A stretch of DNA of 34,728 nt from Saccoglossus kowalevskii (Eukaryota > Hemichordata > Enteropneusta > Harrimaniidae): assembly GCF_000003605.2 (NCBI RefSeq), contig NW_003110486.1, positions 61,253 to 95,980 of the forward strand, read 5' to 3'. The first letter of the stretch is position 1. Each line of letters begins with the position of its first letter. The position numbers and the translations under genes are program-made. The notes under the pieces are model-generated. The model searched no databases. It worked only from the letters and a program-made list of their open reading frames with translations, and was not told the DNA's origin. Positions 8,887-20,006 of the stretch are shown in pieces.

Positions 8887-10882
8887 TTTCAAACTATCTG
8901 AAGATAATGAATAAATACGTAATGTCACCGACAGTGAGGTAAATTAATCCTAAGGAAAGCATATTGCTTTATATAAAGTTACATTAGCATATCGTACTTG
9001 ATAGAAGCACATCCCTAATAGAAACACACATAAAGATGCTTTTAGTGTGTACTAGACCATTTAAGTAAAATTATTTTGACCATAAGCACATCTGTTATTT
9101 ACGTAAGGACAGAACTTTTAATATTTTAAGAAATACAATTTTTCAATTTTCTACATGACTCCGAAAAAAAAAAATCATGATTTTTTTCAATTCTGTCCCA
9201 TCCTATTTGCAAAATGGCTGAAAAAGTTTACAATTTCCGTTAAAATTATTCTTTGTAGCTGCTACTCCTTAATTCTCAATGAAAGCCAAGATAAACATTT
9301 TGTTTGATAATAATTTATTTACGAGTTTCTAGTACTTAGAAGAAATAAGGTTCAGCAGAACTTTTAAGACAACCAATAGTCTGTAGCTTGTGCAAAATTT
9401 CACTATAAAGAAATGCTTGGGAAAAAAAAAATCTGCTCAAAAAAATTTTTTTTGTTAAGAACTTGCAAAATTATTTCTCATAACATTGAAATCACTAGTT
9501 TAAATTGTCTAATTGCTATTAGGAGAGCCATTTTCAAAAGACAATGCCTGGTTCACTTTTTCATGTTTGTACTGGAGTTGGTGTCTAGTTTCCGATTGTT
9601 TATTCTCTCAAGTTATCAGTTATACTACTGATATTTGTAATTGAAAATATTTAGCATTTCAAAAACAGAGGTTAATTTCTTTGAAATTAGATCCCAAATT
9701 TTCTCCTCGAGCTGAATCAAATTTCAGAAACGATTTCCACAATTTCCTGTGTCAAAGTTTAAGTAGGAAATTAATGATTTTATAAAAGGCTGCTCAGTTT
9801 GCTCAGTGAGGAACGATAAAAAAGCACAAGTTAGTCTGGGAAATGCATGAATATTTGTGGTAAATATCTATGCTAAAAACTGTGAAAATTGTTTTCTTTT
9901 ACACCCAGAATTTCGAAAAACTAGACGATGACAGCTATCTTAGGAAACAAGTGAATGAAAACTACAACAATTTTAATTTCAAAGAATAATTTTTCATGAA
10001 TTGTCAAATTAAGGAAATTCCTTGCAGGGATTGTTAATTAGACTGTTTACAATATAAAATTTTGTTTCTGCAGGTTACAAGTACCGGTATATAAAGTATC
10101 TGTAGATTGATAGGAATTCACGATTTGAGGGTTTTATGGCGCTAGAGACATTACTTGTCTTGCAAAATTAAAGCTGTGTACTGTAAATTAGTTCTCTGAT
10201 TTGTATAACTGTTTGGTAGTCACTTCATTTTCCCTACTGCATATCTAAATCCTGTCTGGGGTGTAGATTATAGATTTAGTAACCTTAATTCTCCTCGGTT
10301 TTCAACTCTATACAAAAGCCGATTGTTGGTTAAGTGTTTGGAACTGACATGATTGACTCTTTGATCATACCAGCAAATCTCAGTGCATGTATTTAGTGAA
10401 TGGACTATGTGTTCTTTTATCGCAGACATGGGTACTGTTTATTGTCTTGATTTCTCATGAATCTTAGCATCCCACTTGTTATCAAAAGTTTTGTTTTAAA
10501 CCGAAACAGGTTGTGTAGTACTGTAAAATACGTAATTTTAGATTAGAGACGAATGGAAATGATTAGAAAATAAGTTTTTCCAAATCGCAAAAATGCACAA
10601 TGTTGGGAAACAGTAATATATTTTTATTATAATATAGTATTTACTTTTTTAGAAATGCACACATACACAAAACTGTATTCATCATATGTTGAATATAAAA
10701 TGTGATTTATTTTTTATCATAGATAGACCCCTATAATGTACTCAAGCATATATACTAATACACCTGTGAGACCAAACATTATTTATTATTAATAAAGGAA
10801 ATGAAATAATAATTTTTTATATTTTTTTGCATAATTGTTGATCAATATAAATATTAACAAACAAAATATAGAAAAATACATA
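8887..10882. other. no gene; single repeat traces
   Basis: A degenerate family C doublet lies at 8995-9045 (minus). TACTGTAAAATACGTAATTT near 10519 resembles one end of MITE family A without a partner. The remainder is AT-rich. Confidence 0.5.
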
Positions 10883-11242
10883 TTAATAATGGGCAAAATG
10901 TTGCCCCAAATTGTTTGGTGAAGCCAAATTCAGATTTATTAAAGGTCCATGTCTTGCCACCCATATTCTCTTGTCGCATTTGTTTATGCCGTTTGCAATC
11001 TGGATTTGTCTTTTATTTACCATTGAAATTTTAAATCCAACAAATTTTTGGTTCTGTATATATTCTCGGAAATGCTTTTGTTCATGGACTGAGCATTTGT
11101 GCATTGCACTATGGGTAACTATGACCTCATTTAAAACAAACTGAATTTTGATTTGATGGATTTCTCTGATGTGAAGAATTTCTTGCTTGTTAGCGCCCTC
11201 ACATTGGAAAATCATCAATGTTTTTTTTTGGGGGGGGGGCAT
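10883..11242 (-). CDS. orphan 119-codon ORF, unknown
   Basis: Longest non-repetitive open frame in the window that starts at ATG. Its first residues (MPPPQKK) arise from a G9 homopolymer read backwards, which is unlikely for a conserved start. The body is polar and rich in Gln, Ile and Lys (for example IHQIKIQFVLNEVIVTHSAM), with several His and Cys but no recognisable motif. It could be a decayed repeat-encoded protein or chance. Confidence 0.2.
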   Translation of the reverse strand: MPPPQKKTLMIFQCEGANKQEILHIREIHQIKIQFVLNEVIVTHSAMHKCSVHEQKHFREYIQNQKFVGFKISMVNKRQIQIANGINKCDKRIWVARHGPLINLNLASPNNLGQHFAHY

Positions 11243-12385
11243 TTTGTTTTCCAAAATCAAAGTTTTTTTTTTTTTTTATAAATTGTTATCAAATTTTTGT
11301 TTTTGTCTAATTTAATTTTCTAAAATTCTGCCTCAAGCCAATCAAGAGATTCTCACAGCAAAAAGAAATAAGTTATTATATGCATGTTTTTAACTGACGT
11401 GTGCAATGACCAGAAACATGAATAGTTTGTGTCTGAATCTATCTATCGTCACTATTCATAAAAAATAAAATATGTTTCATTTTCAACCGATTTTTCTCAA
11501 AATGTTGATCAAACCCAGTATCTGATAGAAAATTATATTTATTTGATTCAAAATGATCAAAAAAAATATAAAAAATTACTTGAAACAGGCAAAATGTTGT
11601 ACCAAAATGTTGGCAGGAACAATTATGGTTTTCAAAAGGAAGAAAAAGAAAAGCTAAAAATAGTAAACATTTTTCATATAAATATTCATGTAAATATTTT
11701 TAAATCTTAAGTTTTTTAGTAAATTTTAGAAAAAATTAAATGAAGAGAGAGTGAGCATATTTTGTGAGGAATTTATTTATTCAGAGTATTTTTATCATAA
11801 ATGGGAGGCTGGGAGCGGAATTTGGTTTCACGCAATCTCTGTTACCATGAGAACAAATTACTCGTAGATTATGTATTCAGAATCTGGATCTGACCAACCT
11901 ATGTCAGAAAATATATTCATATGTTTCATTTAAGTAAATGATTAAAACTTGAAGGATGGAGGGATCATCGTATTGACCCCACTTTAATCAAATACTGCAA
12001 GTTTTCCATGTTTATTGCGTGATTAGAGTTGACAAGGATTTAGTTTCCCAGACGGATTGACTGACATCGCACCTGCTGTTTGGAAAGATACTCGAAGGAA
12101 TCTTAAACACAGTCACCGTTCTATAAATCAATGATAGAAGTAATTGCTTTTATTGTTTTGTTGAAATGCCTCAGTGTTTATAAATATTGATCATGCAATA
12201 AAATATGTGTGATACTCCTCCGTTAATGTAAATCGCTTTAAATTTGTGGGTGACAAATACCTGTAAGTCTGTAAAAATTGTAAAATTTTGGAGCTATGAA
12301 AATTTTTCTAGGGTCCTGAAGTGTCAACAACTTTCGTGAAATTTTGACTCCACAATTGCCATAAAATAATTAAATTCCAAATCCC
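11243..12385. other. no gene recognised
   Basis: AT-rich with homopolymer A and T runs and no repeats shared with the rest of the window. Confidence 0.5.
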
Positions 12386-12414
12386 TTGCAGCGAAAAATT
12401 AAAGCAGGGGAGTC

Positions 12415-12545
12415 GTCACCTGCGCATGCGTCAGATGGCCATAGCGTGTCATTGTTTACAAACAAGCGTCTACCCATGAGCCTTTGCGTTTTTAACGTGT
12501 GTTATCGTCGCTTGGGACTCAATGCCCGCACGTGCACTGGTGATG
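12415..12545. promoter_or_regulatory. CpG-richer patch with NRF1-type site
   Basis: TGCGCATGCG at 12421-12430 matches the palindromic NRF1 consensus. It is followed by TCAGATGGCCAT (YY1-like) and, near 12530, by GCACGTGC (E-box). These motifs are typical of CpG-rich core promoters of housekeeping genes, and the patch stands out from AT-rich flanks. A plus-strand frame (12386-12628) crosses it after an acceptor-like CTTGCAG, but its 80 residues match no family. It is a promoter candidate with unknown direction. Confidence 0.35.
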
Positions 12546-12780
12546 ACTCCCTCGCTTTAAGCAGTTTACAATATTTAGTCAAGCACTCCATATTTAAGAC
12601 AGGGGAAAAATTAGATTTAACTAGCTAAATTTCTATAAACCTGTCAACTATTGTGTGAAACCATGAATAATCGACCAAAACCTGACTTCTGACTATGTTG
12701 CATTTCAGTTTTGACTATGAGGCATATGTTGCATTTTTCACTAATTTTAAAATATGTTAAGGTGAAATTTATTTATCTAT

Positions 12781-12935
12781 GTAACCTTCTTTTCATCACA
12801 AATTGACAAAATATTCCTGTTTATAGTCTGCACTTTCCTTCAGAAGATTGAGACAAAAATAGCCAAATCTTTTGAGTAAAAACTGAAAATTGACTCAAAT
12901 TTTGTCTGTTGGCTCCAAAATTTTTAATAGGTTTC
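12781..12935 (-). mobile_element. MITE family B copy, one end preserved
   Basis: In reverse orientation this matches the copies at 14143 and 24607: GTGCAGACTATAAACAGGA, CCAATCTTCTGAAGG-like sequence and TTTTGGAGCCAACAGACAAA are shared. Its right end reads GTGATGAAAAGAAGGTTAC, so TTAA has become TTAC. The other end is not recognisable beyond about 12935. It preserves the empty site for the family A insertion at 24798-24997. Confidence 0.75.
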
Positions 12936-13614
12936 TGCGTTTTGTAAATCAGGACCCGTTTTTTTCCTGCCAATTTTTAAAGAATGCCCTTGCCCTAAAA
13001 AAATTTTCAATAATTAGACATTCAGTCTTGAAATGTACATCTTTAGAATTGAATTATTTACAAATGTTTTACATCTGTGTCAAGAGTTCTACTCTGGGGA
13101 TAAGATAGCATGCTGAAAACAGAATTTACATAGATAGCCAGAACATTGGGCCTTGTGTTGTCATTAACGTGAGAATCCATCTTTTGTACAAATTGCTCAC
13201 CATTCTCAGCACTTTGATGTTTTAAATTAAGTCTTAGGGAATGAAGAAATGTTGCTCCAGGCAACATCTCAATTAATTCTACTGACAAGGTACCCTGGGA
13301 TGATACCTTAGAATGTAACAGTTGTTTTATTGATCTAAGAATCTAGAATTGGGGGGGGGGGGGGGGTATATCAGTTTTCTCTTTAATAGGACTGATTTTG
13401 TATATGGTAGTCAAAATGAAATCCTCAAAATCAAGTTTGGTCAGGTCAGGTGCTTGGAAGAGTGTTTTCAACGATGATCAATACTGTATGTGGTTGTATG
13501 GAATGTTGAAGTTGCAAACTAAAATGCTCATGTATCACAGCTAATTTGCATAACAATACATATAATTTGCATACTTGTATTCACAAGATAAACGAGCATA
13601 AAAACATCATTTTA
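12936..13614. other. no gene; G16 homopolymer
   Basis: A run of 16 G lies at 13351-13366 and could adopt G-quadruplex structure or be a sequencing-unstable tract. Otherwise this is AT-rich DNA with weak frames. Confidence 0.6.
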
Positions 13615-13619
13615 CGTAA

Positions 13620-13660
13620 GGATATGCACTATTAATAGAATAAATATGGTGATAGTAAAT
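13620..13660 (+). repeat. degenerate family C trace
   Basis: ATGCACTATTAATAGAATAAATATGGT resembles the unit at 5978-6003 (ATGCGCTTCTAATAGAACAA). It is preceded by TTACGTAAGGA, which also occurs near 9100. Confidence 0.35.
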
Positions 13661-13823
13661 TATGTCTATGAGCGAAATGACTGCAGGGTGGTATGCTTGC
13701 ACACTATGGCTCCAGATATGTAGTTTATGTAGTAGCTGGTTTTACAGCCTCTGTTGATGTAGTGATAGTATTTCTGGTCTCAGTTTTCAGTTAATATGTG
13801 TTCATGCTGCAGAAAAGAGGATT

Positions 13824-14000
13824 GAATTTCTGCAATAATAGTGCATCAAATCATGTCACACAAACACTCCACTTCAGACCATCATTTTGTCAGCATAGCG
13901 TCTGATTTCTGCAACAACTGTGCATTAAATCATGCCACACAGGCACAGCCGTCATCTTGCCAAGATCTTGATTTCTGCCAAAACTGTTTTTCAAATCAGA
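13824..14000 (+). repeat. three imperfect copies of a 45-bp unit
   Basis: Copies begin with GATTTCTGC at 13824 (GAATTTCTGC), 13904 and 13970. The first two continue through GTGCATYAAATCATGYCACA and the third is shortened. Spacings are 80 and 66 bases, so intervening sequence differs. Confidence 0.6.
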
Positions 14001-14142
14001 GATTGGATGAGCACTGAGCCAAATTTTGGTGAGTTAAATTCTGTGAGTTTTTGCACGGGAAAATTTTCACAATTTTTGTATTGAAAACCTTTTGTTTGCT
14101 CAATTATTTTCATTATACCTACTCGTACCAGTACATTGATCA

Positions 14143-14367
14143 TTTACTTTTTCCCCACCAGACTTTCTTGCCCAATTTTTCTGCACATTTTTCTCATTTC
14201 CTTCAATATTTCCAAAAATAATAAACCATAATTTTGGAGCCTGCAGAAAAAAAATTGAGTCAATTTTTGGTTTTTCCCTCAAAAAATTTGGCTATTTTTG
14301 TCCCAATATTCTGAAGGAAAGTGCAGAATTGGTGATGAAAAGAGAAAACTAGTGATGAAAAGGTTAA
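14143..14367 (+). mobile_element. MITE family B copy, near full length
   Basis: The left end reads TTTACTTTTTCCCCACCAGAC, a worn form of the TTAACCTTTTCACAACCAGAC end at 24607. The right end reads GTGATGAAAAGGTTAA (14352-14367). Length between the TTAA-like tetramers is about 217 bp. TTAA duplications with CCT-type ends are a piggyBac-like hallmark. The internal TTTTGGAGCC and CTGAAGGAAAGTGCAG blocks are shared with the other copies. Confidence 0.75.
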
Positions 14368-15856
14368 CTCATCGAATTATATTTAAATAGAAGCTGACTT
14401 TTCTGCCTAAGTGGAATTTTCGCTGATGAGGAATACAGTGATCAAAATGTAACCGACTATAAAATTGTGTTCACCATGCTCGTCTCCACCATGTCACTCA
14501 AACAAAACTTTAGAGACCCATACTTTTTTTTTGCCAAAATTTTGGTGTACCACTTTTTAACAATTTTTTTTTCTAAATCATTTTGTTCTCTGTTGACAAA
14601 GGAGACATAATTTTCAATTAGCCTTTATCAAAATTTTTGAAAAAATAAGTGAAAAATGTCACATTTTATATTGTGAATGGTGGTGATAGTTTCCACTCAA
14701 AGGGTTAATTAGACGAGCATTGTCTTATCAAGCTGGGTGTCAAACTAATTAACACTGTTTGCAGCTTGCATGTAGCTACATTAATTAAAAGGCTTAGATC
14801 CAGATGTGGGTGGGATGTTAATTTCAAGGTAATTAATTAAATTATTATGTAAATAGAGTTTAATATATTCGTCAGTTTCAAATACGGGTAATTACACTAG
14901 GAATCTTTTGAGTTCTATAAATGGATCGTCCATCGTCTGACGATCACATATCGTCTGAGTAAGTACTTATGATGTTTTATTTGTCAGATTTCATTTGGAG
15001 AATTCAGATTCCTTAGAATTTGATGGTAATTGAAATGTCATATTGGTTCACTTCATGTCATTTATATTTTCAGTGTTTACCATAGAAACTAATGTCTTTG
15101 AAAGCCATACTTTTAGTTCAACGTTTTGCACATTTTATATATTTTTCATTTTTTTAAATAATTATGGACCGAATTGATATTACTTCGAACTACAGTTGGT
15201 TATGACTTAAAAAAAAAATATAAAATGTGAACAAAATATCACAGCCTTATTTTAGTTACAAAAGTTGACTTGTACAAGCTTTCATTTCACTTTTACTGTC
15301 AGTATATTATTTTCACTGGTATTTAATTTCACTATTGTGACATCTTGAGTGTGGCAAAATTGAAAGAAACTTAGTTGAAAAACGTCATCTTCAGAAATGA
15401 GTCGGACAGCAGCAAGATAAATATAAAAACTACACATAAAAAAATTAAATTCTAATTTGCATGTAATTAAAGATTTTATTTTCTTGTTAAATATTGATTG
15501 GAAATGGAGGGGGGGGGTTGCACAAATTATTAGGTCCCTTATCAAGAACACTTTCATGGCCTATGTGTTATTGATAAATTATTGGTAAATCTGAATTTAA
15601 TATTCATTTTTATTGAGAGTGGTGAATAGCAGTAAACATAAATTTAGCTAAATGGCTAGGCAAGTCACTTTTCATTTAAATCAGTAAGACTATAATCCAA
15701 AGCACTTATTGTTTGGGCTGTTGTGATTATTGTTCATTGGCCATTCATTAAGTGTGAACAGACATACTACAATATTTAACTAACTGGCATGATCACACGT
15801 CTTTTTCCCACAAGGAATTTTAAGCAAACAAGAAACTGGTTTCTTGGACTGAAATA
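14368..15856. other. no gene; isolated repeat ends
   Basis: CACTCAAAGGGTTAA at 14694-14708 resembles a family B right end and recurs at 21343-21357, but no left end is found for either. TACTGTCAGTATATTATTTT near 15295 resembles a family A end. A short poly-G lies near 15510. Confidence 0.45.
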
Positions 15857-16005
15857 CTGTAAAGTAATTTATTTTTGCTATTTTCACTGATGGTATTATT
15901 CAGTAAAAATAAAATCCATTGAATATACTTTTTTTCCCTATATTTTACATTCAAATGTCTTTTCAGCGAAAATTAATTCTAGCCAAATTTATAAGTATTT
16001 TATAG
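15857..16005 (-). mobile_element. MITE family A copy (TA-flanked), short form
   Basis: Flanked by TA on both sides (15855-15856 and 16006-16007). It begins CTGTAAAGTAATTTATTT and ends with AAGTATTTTATAG, the worn inverted complement. The internal block CTATATTTTACATTCAA is the reverse complement of TTGAATGTAAAATATAG in the copies at 18201 and 29067, so this copy lies in the opposite orientation. Confidence 0.75.
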
Positions 16006-16043
16006 TAGATTAATTTTGTGGACGATCTTGGGAAATATGTGTA

Positions 16044-16500
16044 CATGTATGCCATTGCCCCCATTGAAGCCAGTCATTATATTATGCTATTGCCTCAATG
16101 AAGCTGGTCATTAGATGTATGCTATTGCCCCAATGAAGCCAGTCATTAGATGTATGGTATTGCCCCAATGAAGCCAGTCAATAGATTTATGCTATTGCCT
16201 CCATGAAGCCAGTCAATAGATGTATGCCATTGCCTCAATGAAGCCAGTCATTAGATGTATGCTATTGCCTCAATAAAGCCAGTCATTAGATGTATGCCAT
16301 TGCCTCAATGAAGCCAGCCAATAGATGTATGCCATTGCCTCAATGAAGCCAGTCAATAGATGTATGCCATTTCCTCAATGAAGCCAGTCAATAGATGTAT
16401 GCCATTGCCTCAATGAAGCCAGTCAATAGATGTATACTATTGCCTCAATGAAGCCAGTCAATAGATGTATGCTTTTGCCTCAATGAAGCCGGTCAATATG
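16044..16500 (+). repeat. 35-bp minisatellite, about 13 copies
   Basis: The unit TGCCTCAATGAAGCCAGTCA plus ATAGATGTATGCCAT (35 bp) is repeated head to tail about 13 times without length change. Variation is limited to substitutions (CAATAG or CATTAG, CCAT or CTAT). The right-hand units are more alike than the left ones, as expected when unequal exchange homogenises one side. 35 is not a multiple of 3, so a protein repeat is unlikely. Confidence 0.95.
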
Positions 16501-16721
16501 TTTTATGACACCATTTTAATGTCAAAAACACACATTTCAATGCATAATATAAAGAATAATATTAGTTGTCTGTTGGTTTTTTGTATTCCAGTTAGCAGCT
16601 GTGTACAAAACATGCAATAACTATGTAATGCAATTACTTGTTGTACATGTCTAGATTCCTTGTTTCTTTGGCATGGAGCCTGTTCAATTATAGACCTTAT
16701 ATCTATCCCTTTCCATCCACT

Positions 16722-16909
16722 CCCACTAACTGAATCATATGGCCCATCACATAGTACATGTCTCAGCGATTCGTTTCCATAATCTGTGCCCTGGTGTATT
16801 CATAATATACTTTATATAATATGCCCCCCTCCCTCACCCACCCACCCCTACTAACTGAATCATATGGCCCAACACAAAGTACATACAGGTCTCGGTGATT
16901 CATTTCCAT
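16722..16909 (+). repeat. two direct copies of a ~60-bp segment
   Basis: CTAACTGAATCATATGGCCC, then ACA-AGTACAT, then TCTCRGYGATTCRTTTCCAT, is present at 16722-16780 and 16848-16909. The copies differ by a few substitutions and a short insertion, with 67 bases between them. Confidence 0.8.
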
Positions 16910-17915
16910 CCCTTGATTTGTTAGTGGTTTGTGAGTTATGCTAATAGTGTTCTGACACAAGCGGAATCCCAGTTGACTTATTCGCTGTCAGTTGATTTCC
17001 AATGTAGACTTTCGATCGTTATCATTGTCTATTGCACATCAAATGATTGAAACTTCTAAGTACTCTAAAGATAAAGCCGTTAATTGAGATTGCTGCCATT
17101 ATTGTCATGTTTAATCAGTGTTCTTCCCAGCAGGAAAATGCAGCATGGTGGCTAATTTGCATATGATTGTTTACTAATTATGTAAATATTTGGAGTAGAA
17201 AGTGTGTAATAAATTTTTCGAAAATTCAAGAATCGGGGTGCATCTCTGTGCTTGAAATGCTATTAAGAAAAAACTGCGAGTATTATTTTTTTTTTTATAT
17301 TTATATAGCTTTTATTAAATTATTATTGCATAAATAATAGATAATACAAACTAAAGGATAAAAAAAGTAAAACAAACAAAACACAATCATACCACAAACT
17401 TTTCTAGTCTAGTGCATATAAGAACAGATTTGTCTGATCATTCGTTTATTTACCCAGCTGAAGATATACAGTAAGTTAATTTTAATGACACTTTAACCCA
17501 TATCAGTCGTAAAATAAATAATTTTCTAAACATCGATGGATTTTCCTCTGTTTGTAAATTACCAATATTTAGTAAATCACTATGGGGTGCGTGTGGAAAG
17601 AAAGTGGTACAGTAATGTCTCGTGAAATACGAGTCATGTCACGATGTCATGTTTGTTGGGGCCATGCAATGGCAGATGCATAAAACATATTTTCTTTGCA
17701 CAAAATTTGAACGTGTATAAAATGACTTATGATTTCTTTTTGAATATCATTTAAAAGTTTTGATTGCAAATTAATTATCTCTAAACTCATAAAGTTCATA
17801 AACTTAATTAAAGATTAAAAATTTTAACAAAGGTGTCCCATGATTTCATGGTGTAGTGTAATCCCAGGGACCTACCCCTTTAAAATGTTGTTTGATCTTC
17901 AGCACACTAAAAGTG
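16910..17915. other. no gene recognised
   Basis: AT-rich, with a T-rich low-complexity stretch near 17285. No repeats are shared with other parts. Confidence 0.5.
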
Positions 17916-18068
17916 CTACGTGTATAAAGGCTTTAACTTCAGCGAATGACTGACCAGCCTCAGGCAGCCAGGTGGAGTGTCCTCGACAATGGCTTTCATG
18001 GTGGCATTGAATTCAAGCCCTGGTTTAGGAGTAGATACTTGACACCTTGACCTTCTTTGTCCTGTCAT
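17916..18068 (-). CDS. short candidate exon or ORF, unknown product
   Basis: A 50-codon ATG-started minus-strand frame containing KPGLEFNATMKAIVEDTPPG. It has a less AT-biased composition and more varied residues than random frames here. An in-frame splice donor CTG|GTCAGT follows the CLRL residues, so the real coding part could end there. An acceptor-like CATGACAG sits at its beginning. No family is recognised. Confidence 0.25.
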   Translation of the reverse strand: MTGQRRSRCQVSTPKPGLEFNATMKAIVEDTPPGCLRLVSHSLKLKPLYT

Positions 18069-18200
18069 GTAGAGTATGACAATGACTTTTTTTTAGTGCT
18101 AGTGGTTTATGTGATACTCTACTTTGTTAGTCAATTAATCACAAAAACACTGTTCTATCTACTTTGTGTCATGCCTTGTATTCAGAATGTATTGGAATTA

Positions 18201-18417
18201 CTGTAAAAAAACTTTATTTTAGCTGGAATTAATTTTCGCTGAAAAAACATTTTGGGTGTTTTGTATGGAATTTATTTTCACTGATTTTTGAAAAGTTGAA
18301 TGTAAAATATAGGATAAAAGGTCTTTGCTGAAGTGTACTTTCACTGAATCATCGCTTCAGCGAAAATAGTGAAAATTAATTCCAAGCAAAAATAAAGTAT
18401 TTTACAGTAATATAAAG
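18201..18417 (+). mobile_element. MITE family A copy (TA-flanked), longest form
   Basis: TA at 18199-18200 and 18418-18419 bracket a 217-bp element. It starts CTGTAAAAAAACTTTATTTT and ends AAATAAAGTATTTTACAG, inverted repeats of about 18 bp. Internally it repeats TTTATTTTCACTGA and TTCGCTGAA-type blocks in both orientations. TA duplication and short inverted ends are typical of Tc1/mariner-derived MITEs. It has no coding capacity. Confidence 0.85.
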
Positions 18418-18553
18418 CTGAATATAATTACTAGAATTACCAAAACTAAACTATTTGTTGTACGTCTTGCATTTGAATTTTGTGTAAGCAGATAATGTAT
18501 GCATGTTATTCCCGGTCGGAGGTTCGTTGCAGAACGTTCTATGTTGCTAAGAA

Positions 18554-18799
18554 ATGCACTACTGTGCCATGTATTTCTATAGGCTCTGTGCGAGCTGCTA
18601 TGAAACTCCGGTTGAGGAGCTGGGGAATATAGCTAAAGTTGAAAACAAACACAAACTTAACTTTGAGACAATCCTGAATAACCAAATTTATATATGTTGC
18701 GCATGTTATAGATGTAGATTTAATCTTGCTACACTGTACAACTTTACTATCCTTGTTTTCATCGGTTGTGGTTGTCAGGCGATGAAAATGCCGAGCTGA
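18554..18799 (+). CDS. orphan 81-codon ORF, cysteine-rich, doubtful
   Basis: ATG-started frame with eight Cys residues (MHYCAMYFYRLCASC at the start, CCACYRC later). The spacing matches no zinc-finger or toxin-like scaffold I know. Possibly chance. Confidence 0.13.
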   Translation: MHYCAMYFYRLCASCYETPVEELGNIAKVENKHKLNFETILNNQIYICCACYRCRFNLATLYNFTILVFIGCGCQAMKMPS

Positions 18800-19144
18800 T
18801 CCCTCTCAAAAATTGTTTTCACAATTCAGGATTATTTTGAAGATACCAGAGAAATTTTCACTGCTAGAAAAATTAGCAGTGTTTACTAAATCATGAAATT
18901 CACAAAAATTTAACTTGAATGAAATTAGAGTGGTTTACAGTGTGTGACTATGAATCCATATTGAACTTAATGCAGTGAAAGTGAATAACAAGAATCATGT
19001 TTCCTGTCACCTTGTATCTTTGTTTATGTTCATGTTCATGTTCAGTGTTTGCATTTTGTGTTACAACAATAGCCCTTGACCTTCAGAAACACTTATGTCA
19101 ATGACCTATAACATCTATAAGTTCATATACATTTGTATAAAATG
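18800..19144. other. nothing recognised
   Basis: AT-rich, with a short GTTCAT triple near 19027. Confidence 0.5.
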
Positions 19145-19148
19145 TTAA

Positions 19149-19566
19149 AGGCCCAGGTATACTATAAATACGGTCCTAAACAATAGGGATTATTTCCTTG
19201 CTTGTCACGCTGTAGTAAACAGCTCCAGCCAAGCCTCGATAAAAGCGCGTTTTTTCGAACTTACAGGTCGATTATGTCATGCCAAAGTGGATGCATGCGA
19301 CTATGAATATCACAGCAGTGACTGTGTGTAGTATTTATGACAATAAATAGTGTACGAGCTGAGATTTTGACGGATAAAAGTCAAAAACTCGAACCGGGGA
19401 AAGGGACACGCTACTAATCTTGAATAATTAACTACTGTCAATCAAAGTCACGTGATGTTGGACCGCTGAAACAGGATGCGTCATAGGCTATGCAAGTGAT
19501 TAACAACACTCATTAGCATAGTCACACCTCCAATTCACACTTGCCAGGGGCAAGTGAATTGGGCCT
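19149..19566. mobile_element. TTAA-flanked MITE with terminal hairpin
   Basis: TTAA at 19145-19148 and 19567-19570 bracket a 418-bp segment whose ends are AGGCCCA and TGGGCCT, so TTAAAGGCCCA and TGGGCCTTTAA are perfect inverted repeats. The interior is richer in CG than its flanks. Just inside the right end AATTCACACTTGCC and GGCAAGTGAATT form a hairpin of 12 base pairs with a two-base bulge (about 19532-19560). TTAA target duplication points to a piggyBac-like helper. No protein is encoded. Confidence 0.75.
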
Positions 19567-19568
19567 TT

Positions 19569-19785
19569 AAGCTACTTTGGTACAGACAGTTGTGAGTTAA
19601 TAAGGTGAATGTTTTATTCTGTAAAATTTAAAATGTTGTATACTAGTATATCAAGCTACTTTGTTAGACAATTGTGAGTTAATAAGGTATATGTTTTATT
19701 CTGTAACATTTAAAACGTTGTGTATATCAAGCTACTTTGCTACAGACATTTGTGAGTTAATAAGGTGTATTCAGTGGCATTTATA
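19569..19785 (+). repeat. three tandem copies of an ~80-bp unit
   Basis: AAGCTACTTTG starts units at 19569, 19653 and 19729. Units share TTGTGAGTTAATAAGGT, and the first two also TGTTTTATTCTGTAA. The third is shortened. The array abuts the TTAA-flanked MITE directly, so the MITE inserted at or beside its left edge. Confidence 0.85.
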
Positions 19786-19880
19786 ATGACTGATGTCCAA
19801 TTACATTTAGTCTTCTGAACACTACCCTGGTGGAACTTAGAGATTGATATATGTTGACTTGATTTGAAGATAAATATGAA

Positions 19881-20006
19881 GTTATTAAGAGGATACTGCA
19901 AAGTGTGCACGAAGACTGTACAGAGGGAGTATTGACCAACGCGCAGCGAAAGTCGATGCAATCGCGTACTGTCGAAGTGCATACTTTGCAGTATCTTCGT
20001 AATAAC
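19881..20006. mobile_element. 126-bp foldback (inverted-repeat) element
   Basis: Arms 19881-19921 and 19966-20006 are about 41 bp and roughly 85% complementary; both begin GTTATTAMGARGATACTGCA. The 44-base centre is CpG-rich (CAACGCGCAGCGAAAG). The fold could form a long hairpin. No target duplication is obvious. It looks like a MITE reduced to its ends. Confidence 0.75.

Noticed and set aside
16044..16500. CRISPR array
   Set aside because: Units are contiguous tandem repeats with no unique spacers, and the DNA is animal nuclear in character.
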